Source of the DNA: Gilliamella sp. N-G2
Lineage (GTDB): Bacteria; Pseudomonadota; Gammaproteobacteria; Enterobacterales; Orbaceae
Length of the DNA stretch: 64,000 bases
Reading direction: 5' to 3'
Assembly: GCF_002142215.1 (NCBI RefSeq)
Contig: NZ_NAST01000001.1
Coordinates: 62,001 to 126,000, forward strand
The stretch's first letter is position 1; the number at the start of each line of letters is the position of its first letter. Positions 58,736 through 64,000 of this stretch are shown here, piece after piece. The position numbers were made by a program, and so were the translations under genes. The notes under the pieces were generated by a model. It was given only the letters and a program-made list of their open reading frames with translations. It ran no database searches and was not told the DNA's origin.

Positions 58736-59101
58736 ATGACGAATAAAGAGCTAGTTAAACAATTTTATCAACACGTATTTATTAATGGCGAAATTGATAA
58801 AATTCCCGAATATGTTATCGAAGATTATATCCAACACAACCCTAAAGTTGAAACAGGCCGTGAAGCTTTTATTAACTTTTTTAAAAATTTTCTTCAATTA
58901 AAACCTAAATTTGAAATTATTAACCTGTGCAGTGAAGGTGATATGGTTTACATATTCCATAAATGTACTCTTGCTGATGGTAGTATTAATAAAGTATGTG
59001 ATATTTTTCGCGTTGAAAATCATAAAATAGTAGAACATTGGGATGTAATTGAAAGAGGTGTAGAAAAGATACAATCACTCAATAATAATGGGATTTTTTA
59101 G
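58736..59101 (+). CDS. NTF2/SnoaL-like small protein
   Basis: A protein of about 121 residues with the cone-like NTF2 fold pattern: an N-terminal helix MTNKELVKQFYQHVFINGEI, then YIQHNPKVETGREAF and the strands VCDIFRVENHKIVEHWDVIE. SnoaL-like proteins are diverse small enzymes or binders; the substrate is unknown. I choose ATG 58736 because the family begins near MTNKELV; ATG 58724 would add four residues. Neither has a clear ribosome site. Confidence 0.8.
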   Translation: MTNKELVKQFYQHVFINGEIDKIPEYVIEDYIQHNPKVETGREAFINFFKNFLQLKPKFEIINLCSEGDMVYIFHKCTLADGSINKVCDIFRVENHKIVEHWDVIERGVEKIQSLNNNGIF

Positions 59102-59157
59102 TAATCTAATTATGAACTTATAGAAATCTAGATAGAAAAAGTTATAATTCAAATGTT

Positions 59158-59784
59158 TTGAATTCAGATATTTATGATCTTAAATGGGAAGATCATTATA
59201 AAAAAATTATAAATTCTAATCGCCAATCACTTAAAAAACGTTTAAAAGTATTACAAAAGATTAAAAATTTTTTCAATGAAGATAAATCTTTTTCAACATT
59301 TAGCGATACACAGCGACAACAAGTAGCGGGACTCAGAAAAAATAAAGAATCTGTAGGGAGATGCTTTGGTAGCATGTGCGCTGCTGGAAAACTTTATGAG
59401 CATATAAATAATAATATTCATATATCAAATGCACTTGACCATATTCCTACCACAGGAATTGTGAACAAAAAAGATTATGATAAATTTATTGAAGAATTTA
59501 AACTTGCATTTGTCGATGGTGGAGATGGAATTGCGGCTACTAGTAGATTATTAGCAATGAAACGCCCTGATTACTTTATATGCTTGAATTCAAAAAATCG
59601 AAATGGATTACGCAAAGATTTTAACTTATCTTCAAATATCAGATATGAAAAGTACTGGAATAATTTAATAACAATTATTATTTATTCTGTATGGTGGTCA
59701 TCTAGTTGTCCTCGCGATAATAGTGAAAAACAGATTTGGCAATTTCGAGTGGCTATGCTTGATATTATTTATTACCAACAATAA
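59158..59784 (+). CDS. unknown protein with GGDGIAATSRLLAMKRP block
   Basis: 208 residues from a TTG without a ribosome site, so the real N-terminus may be missing. Recognisable blocks are GRCFGSMCAAGKLYEHI, GGDGIAATSRLLAMKRPDYF, CLNSKNRNGLRKDF and a C-terminal SVWWSS...IWQFRVAMLDIIYY. I associate this pattern with unnamed proteins of mobile or defence-type neighbourhoods, but this is recollection only. No signal peptide. The conserved Asp, Lys and Asn residues could belong to a nuclease-like active site, which is not shown. Confidence 0.5.
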   Translation: MNSDIYDLKWEDHYKKIINSNRQSLKKRLKVLQKIKNFFNEDKSFSTFSDTQRQQVAGLRKNKESVGRCFGSMCAAGKLYEHINNNIHISNALDHIPTTGIVNKKDYDKFIEEFKLAFVDGGDGIAATSRLLAMKRPDYFICLNSKNRNGLRKDFNLSSNIRYEKYWNNLITIIIYSVWWSSSCPRDNSEKQIWQFRVAMLDIIYYQQ

Positions 59785-59811
59785 AATTGAACTTTAGATC
59801 ACTATTACAGA

Positions 59812-59988
59812 CTCTTTCTGACAGTTATTTATCCAGGATTCTCAGTTTTTTTATTGAAAGATGAATTTGTTTTGGGATTACAACAAGAAGATGAAATAAA
59901 ACCTAAAGCACCAAAGCATTATGGTGCTTTTGAACTATCTTTAAGTGATATTACAAAAGATAAAGTAGATAAAATTTATTCTGAATAG
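59812..59988 (+). pseudogene. VOC/glyoxalase-family remnant
   Basis: A start-less frame reads GFSVFLLKDEFVLGLQQEDE and then KPKAPKHYGAFELSLS to TAG 59986-59988. The strand-loop pattern resembles VOC (glyoxalase/bleomycin-resistance) proteins. Only about one third of a gene is left. Confidence 0.5.
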
Positions 59989-59989
59989 C

Positions 59990-60784
59990 AAATTGACGGC
60001 ACCCATCAGGTCTTGGCACTAAGTCACCAAACATGATTTCATAACCGTCATCGACAACTAATTTGGCACCATTAGAGTAATCTGAGTGTTTGCTGGCTAA
60101 ATATAAAACAGCATTTTCAATATCAATTGTTTCACTAATTACGACGAATAGCAATCATTCGTGTACGACCTTCTTCTACTTCTTTATCTTAATAGAATTT
60201 TTTTACAATGGAGTTTTAACAAAACATGGGCAAACAGCGTTAGAACGAATGCCAAATTGTCCCCATTCGGGAGTAATTTGTTTTGATAAACATGGAAATA
60301 GCTGCTTTCGTAGGGCTATATGCGCCACTATAGATTTCTGGCGTATGTGTAGCTACCGTTGAAATATGTACCATATGACCTGATTTCTGTTCGATCATCA
60401 TACGACCAAAACTTTGAAACATTAGGAAATAACCTGTCATGTTGACATTAATGGTTAGTTGTTATTCATCAAGCGGTAAATCTTCTAACGGACAGAATTT
60501 TAAAATTGCGCAGTATTGAATAAAACATCACAGAGACCAAATTGTTTTTTGACTAAAGCAACAGCATCGTCAACACTTCTTTCATCAGTTTATTACAAGC
60601 CAACCCTATCGCTTTAATACCATATTTTTAGATAATTCAGCGGTATAATCTTGGCATTTGGTTTCATTAAGATCAATGAGTACTAAATTTGCTTTCTGTT
60701 TAGCAAATTTCGCCCCCCATGCCACCTAACCGCACCAGTGATAAAGCACATATCACTCTCTAAACCTAACCAATTATTATTCAT
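59990..60784 (-). pseudogene. short-chain dehydrogenase (SDR) pseudogene
   Basis: Read from ATG 60784 on the minus strand, SDR pieces appear in order in shifting frames: WLGLESDMCFITGA (nucleotide-binding start), NLVLIDLNETKCQDYTAEL, ISTVATHTPEIYSGAYSPTK (catalytic Ser and YxxxK) and ENAVLYLASKHSDYSNGAKL with VVDDGYEIMFG at the end. At least three frame changes or stops separate them. The intact protein would be about 260 residues, an NAD(P)-dependent alcohol or sugar dehydrogenase. Confidence 0.8.
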
Positions 60785-60929
60785 ACAGACCACTAATATT
60801 ATCTTTATATGGGTCATTGTTATTTACGGTTAATCATTTCGACTTGACGGTTTATATCTTTGACTTACTTCACGACAAACTTTTTAATCACTTAATCTTT
60901 TTAGATTATTTGTAAGAAAGTCATTATTT

Positions 60930-61694
60930 TTAAGCTAAACTTCTATGTAAAATATTCAAAATTTGTCTTAGCTCTTTAACATCAAGCTGCCCAGGTGCTG
61001 AAGCATTTTTTGCTGCGCCGAAGGTAAGGTCAGAACCAAAGGTTTCACCAGCAACTCGACTAATTGCGCCTTTTCCTGCCATTGACATGGTAATGAGTGG
61101 TTTACGCGCATATTTGTCTTTCATTTCAGCTGTTGCGGCCAATAAGTTAATGACATCTTCACGCGAACGCGGCATTACTGCGATTTTAGGAATGTCTACA
61201 CCGAGATCTTGCATTTTGCGTAATCTTGCGACAATTTCATCTTTTGCTGGTGTCTTATCAAAATCATGATTTGAAGCAATAACTAAAACGTTATGTTGAT
61301 GAGCTAATTCAACAATTTCTTCAACATATTGATCACCAGTGAAAACTTCGATATCGACAAGATCTATCAAGCCAGTTTTAATCATCTGTTTATTTAGATT
61401 GATATAAAATTCCACCGGAGCTGGATAGACACCGCCTTCATTAGCGGTTCGAAATGTGAATAAAATTGGTTTGTGACCAATGATTGCGTGTAATTTGTTT
61501 GCTGTTTGTTTTACTTTTTCAACATCATCAACATTTTGAAAATGATCCACTCGCCATTCAACCATATCGAAATCGATTTGCGTTAAAAATTCAGCTTCAT
61601 TTACTAACTCTTGTTCTGTTTTACCTACAATTGGAACGATAATCTTAGGCGCTCCAACGCCTATATCTAAACCTTTTACTGTAATCTTTGTCAT
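60930..61694 (-). CDS. aroD: type I 3-dehydroquinate dehydratase
   Basis: 254 residues (E. coli AroD 252). It shows VEWRVDHF and the catalytic histidine in ASNHDFDKTP. The Schiff-base lysine is probably in PKIAVMPRSREDV, and the MSMAGKGAISRVAGE loop is also present. It removes water from 3-dehydroquinate, in the shikimate route or in quinate breakdown. It lies downstream of ydiB in the same orientation, as in enterobacteria. Confidence 0.95.
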   Translation of the reverse strand: MTKITVKGLDIGVGAPKIIVPIVGKTEQELVNEAEFLTQIDFDMVEWRVDHFQNVDDVEKVKQTANKLHAIIGHKPILFTFRTANEGGVYPAPVEFYINLNKQMIKTGLIDLVDIEVFTGDQYVEEIVELAHQHNVLVIASNHDFDKTPAKDEIVARLRKMQDLGVDIPKIAVMPRSREDVINLLAATAEMKDKYARKPLITMSMAGKGAISRVAGETFGSDLTFGAAKNASAPGQLDVKELRQILNILHRSLA

Positions 61695-61801
61695 CTGATC
61701 ACCAATTTATTTTTTTCTTTACTCTTAATCAAAATTATTAAGAGGATAATTTATGCTGATATTAATATTTATATTAATTATATTAAGTTAACTAAAATTT
61801 T

Positions 61802-62674
61802 TTAGTCATTAAAACCCATTTTTTCTTTTACATAATCAATCGGAGCATCTTGTCCTGTCCAAATTTTTATTTGTGCATGACCTTGCCATAACATCATTCC
61901 GATACCGTTTAAAGTTTTACAACCTTGGGCTTCGGCAATTTCCAGTAATTTTGTTTTACGTGGGCTATAAATACAATCGGTTACAACGAGATCTTTCCTT
62001 AACATGCTAGGATCGGTAATCAGACTCTGTCCTTCTAACGGTTTCATACCGACACCAGTAGCATTGCATAATGCGGCACTTTCAGCAATTTCTTGACGCA
62101 ATTTAGCTTGATCATCTAAATCATAAACCGTGGCTTTACAATCAGTTTTTTCATTGATTCGCTTAGCTATTTCAACAATTTTATCAAAGCACTCATCTTT
62201 TTGGTTGAAAATAGAAATCGCTTTAACGCCGTCGAGTGCAGCCTGTACAGCAATAGCGCTTGCGGCACCACCACCACCAAGTAATGTCATTTTTTTACCA
62301 ATAATATCAACACCTGCCTCTTTTAATGAACGCATGTATCCCATTCCATCCGTGTTATATCCGGTTAGAACACCGTCATCATTAGAAATGGTATTACAAG
62401 CGCCAATAAGCTCAACAGCCGGTGTTAATTTATCTAAATATTGGCAGACCAGTTGTTTATTTGGCATTGATACCGCACTACCTCGTAAACCTAATGCGCG
62501 TAATCCTTTTATCGCATCAGGTAATTTTTCTTGTGTCACCTCAAAAGCTAAATAGACATAAGGAACGTCTAGTTTAGAATAAATTATATTTTGCATTTTC
62601 GGTGATAAGCTATGTCGAATTGGATAAGCCATTAGTCCGATTAATAAAAAATGTCCATCGATGTTTGCTCTCAT
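61802..62674 (-). CDS. ydiB: quinate/shikimate dehydrogenase, YdiB-type
   Basis: 290 residues (E. coli YdiB 288). The shikimate-binding N-terminal domain has YPIRHSLSPKMQN, the catalytic lysine in SMPNKQLV and GACNTISNDDGVLTGYNTDG. The Rossmann motif is LLGGGGAASAIA. Adjacent aroD and family features favour YdiB over AroE. ATG 62674 follows TTGGAGAGAAGT; the in-frame TTG just upstream is part of that site. It uses NAD(P) to interconvert quinate/shikimate and their dehydro forms. Confidence 0.92.
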   Translation of the reverse strand: MRANIDGHFLLIGLMAYPIRHSLSPKMQNIIYSKLDVPYVYLAFEVTQEKLPDAIKGLRALGLRGSAVSMPNKQLVCQYLDKLTPAVELIGACNTISNDDGVLTGYNTDGMGYMRSLKEAGVDIIGKKMTLLGGGGAASAIAVQAALDGVKAISIFNQKDECFDKIVEIAKRINEKTDCKATVYDLDDQAKLRQEIAESAALCNATGVGMKPLEGQSLITDPSMLRKDLVVTDCIYSPRKTKLLEIAEAQGCKTLNGIGMMLWQGHAQIKIWTGQDAPIDYVKEKMGFND

Positions 62675-62696
62675 ACTTCTCTCCAATTAGTTATTA

Positions 62697-63520
62697 TTAA
62701 GATTCAGCGACTTGTTTAAGTAATTTTTTGGTATCTTCAAGATACATTTTAGCTCGTTCAATTGGAGAATGACTCAACGCAAATTCATCATTACAACATT
62801 CAATTGAAATCGGCATTTCTGGTAAAGCTTTTAATAATGATACTAAATCAATGCCGCCACGTCCCGGTGATAATCGATAATTTCTTGCCTGATAAAGTAA
62901 TCCTTCGGTATCTTTTGGTTTCTCTTTAGTTCCATCGCATAATTGCATATAGCGCCAACAATCCTTAGGTACTTTCTGCAAGTCCTCCAGAGTATTAGCT
63001 CCACGATCAAAATGCAATGGATCAATAATCATACCTTAATTGTTTTGGTTGGCGACTTTGAATAAGTCTACCCCAGAATTAACGGTAGGAATATCAGTTC
63101 AAGGTATTGGTTCAATGTTGATTGCAATACCTAATGGCGCTGAAATTTCACATAATCGTGCAAAATTATCAGCTAAACTATTTTTATCAGAATCATTACC
63201 GGCCCTAATAATACTTGGCTTGCACCTAAACAAATCCCTGTTTCTAATACTGGCAAAAAATTGATAACTCGGGTATCTGGTTTAAGCCGAAAAATTTCAA
63301 TATATAAAACTTTGATACCTATCTCTTTTAATCGTCTCTCGACTTCCCGAATTAATGGTGTATCACCAACTGTCGCATAAACCAGCTCAGTAGGTGTGGC
63401 AAGAATAAGCCTTAAACCAACATGAATATAATCAGTTTCTGCAGCCAGAATAACTTGCTTTGCGGGAGATACATCTAAAACCATTAACGCCGCAAGCCCT
63501 ATACGGCGTTCAATTGCCAT
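62697..63520 (-). pseudogene. sugar-phosphate isomerase/epimerase-like TIM-barrel pseudogene
   Basis: The 5' part (ATG 63520) reads MAIERRIGLAALMVLDVSPA and GLRLILATPTELVYATVGD. A frame change occurs near 63,190. The middle then reads NFARLCEISAPLGIAINIEP, with an in-frame TGA just after IEPIP and a TAA after VANQNN. The 3' part reads GMIIDPLHFDRG, WRYMQLCDGT and SIECCNDEFALSHSPIERAK. Together this is a complete AP-endonuclease-2-type barrel (about 270 residues), like the dehydroshikimate dehydratase or epimerase genes found with ydiB. One frameshift plus two stops means it is dead. Confidence 0.85.
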
Positions 63521-63796
63521 GCAATTTCCCTGAAATTTTAAATAATTTAGCTGAATTTAGTAAAAATAAAAAGCTAATAATGAAAATAATAAAACATTTT
63601 ATCTATAGATTTTGTTGTTTTAATTTATTTTGTTATAAATTTAAACATAATAAATAAAATAATCGCTAAAATTATTTAAGTATGATTATGGAATGAAGAA
63701 ATTAAAAAAATCTATTCTACTGATTTATAAATAAAAATAAATAAATCCATATTAATTATTCATTAATCAGAAGCTAGTTAAATTATTCAAAAAAGG

Positions 63797-64000
63797 ATGC
63801 ACTAAAAAAATAACTATATCACCACTTCGATATGCTTATACATGAACTATTTTGTTCATGATATGGGGCAATCATTCTAACTCAAAATATGGACTCTTTG
63901 GCTAATCGATTAAATACCGACAGTGCGGGGATTGCTTATGTGATCTCTGGTTTGGGGATTGGGCGATTAATTGTTTTGTTTTTTATGGGTGCACTATCAG
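63797..64000 (+). pseudogene. YdiN/YdiM-like MFS transporter, N-terminal part, frameshifted
   Basis: From ATG 63797 the protein-like pieces TKKITISPLRYAY, MNYFVHDMG and AIILTQNMDSLANRLN lie in three different frames. The last continues DSAGIAYVISGLGIGRLIVL to the window edge. Together they match the start of YdiM/YdiN-type transporters (LHG...ITLAQNM...AGIAYLISGIGLGRL from memory). The small indels suggest inactivation, although an internal start at 63889 would keep the remainder open. Confidence 0.65.

Noticed and set aside
63841..63860. Palindrome CATGAAC-tatttt-GTTCATG as a second TetR operator
   Set aside because: It lies inside the protein-like reading of the YdiN-like remnant, and its spacing differs from the operator at 57543.

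Overview
The window reads as chromosome of an AT-rich gammaproteobacterium. Many proteins are close to Escherichia coli ones, and several gene neighbourhoods are enterobacterial: cysB-topA, pepA-holC...valS opposite lptFG, ynbA-D, ydiB-aroD, and a complete his operon with a polyhistidine leader peptide. The low GC and this mix suggest an Orbales-type gut symbiont such as Gilliamella. That is inference from memory, not a search.

Layout. 0-6 kb: small accessory genes (DUF4261 protein, LysR regulator opposite a DoxX membrane protein, MDR oxidoreductase, unknown membrane protein, isochorismatase-like hydrolase opposite an Lrp/AsnC regulator). 6.1-13.4 kb: hisL attenuator and hisGDCBHAF(IE). 13.5-17.8 kb: cysB, topA and matP. 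17.9-23.6 kb: amidohydrolase, a fructose-family PTS EIIA/EIIBC pair, an amino-acid/amine permease with a structured leader, and HPr. 23.7-33.1 kb: a tight minus-strand operon starting with a 1424-residue two-domain acyl-CoA dehydratase activase-type protein, followed by ynbA, ynbC, ynbD, a small membrane protein and ynbB. 33.3 kb: queH.

34.3-37.2 kb is an accessory patch. It holds two tiny type I-F-like CRISPR arrays without cas genes. They have different repeats, but their leaders align without gaps and each has an IHF consensus at the same distance. Three small exported proteins lie with them, two of which appear frameshifted. 37.4-50.3 kb is mostly housekeeping: MATE exporter, OmpW, ValS, HolC, PepA, LptF, LptG, an MsrA/cytochrome b561/MsrB cluster and YbiI. 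A shattered gene sits between holC and valS.

50.4-64 kb is a zone of repair genes and decay. Endonuclease V, an AlkD-like glycosylase, a DUF1848 protein and an Ada-like activator/methyltransferase lie together, with a short direct repeat at the cassette boundaries. Then come an MFS exporter and a run of broken genes: HPP, TetR (one in-frame stop), MmcQ/YjbR (frameshift), VOC and SDR. At the right end aroD and ydiB look intact, but the adjoining TIM-barrel gene and a YdiN-like MFS gene are inactivated, so this quinate/shikimate locus appears partly lost.
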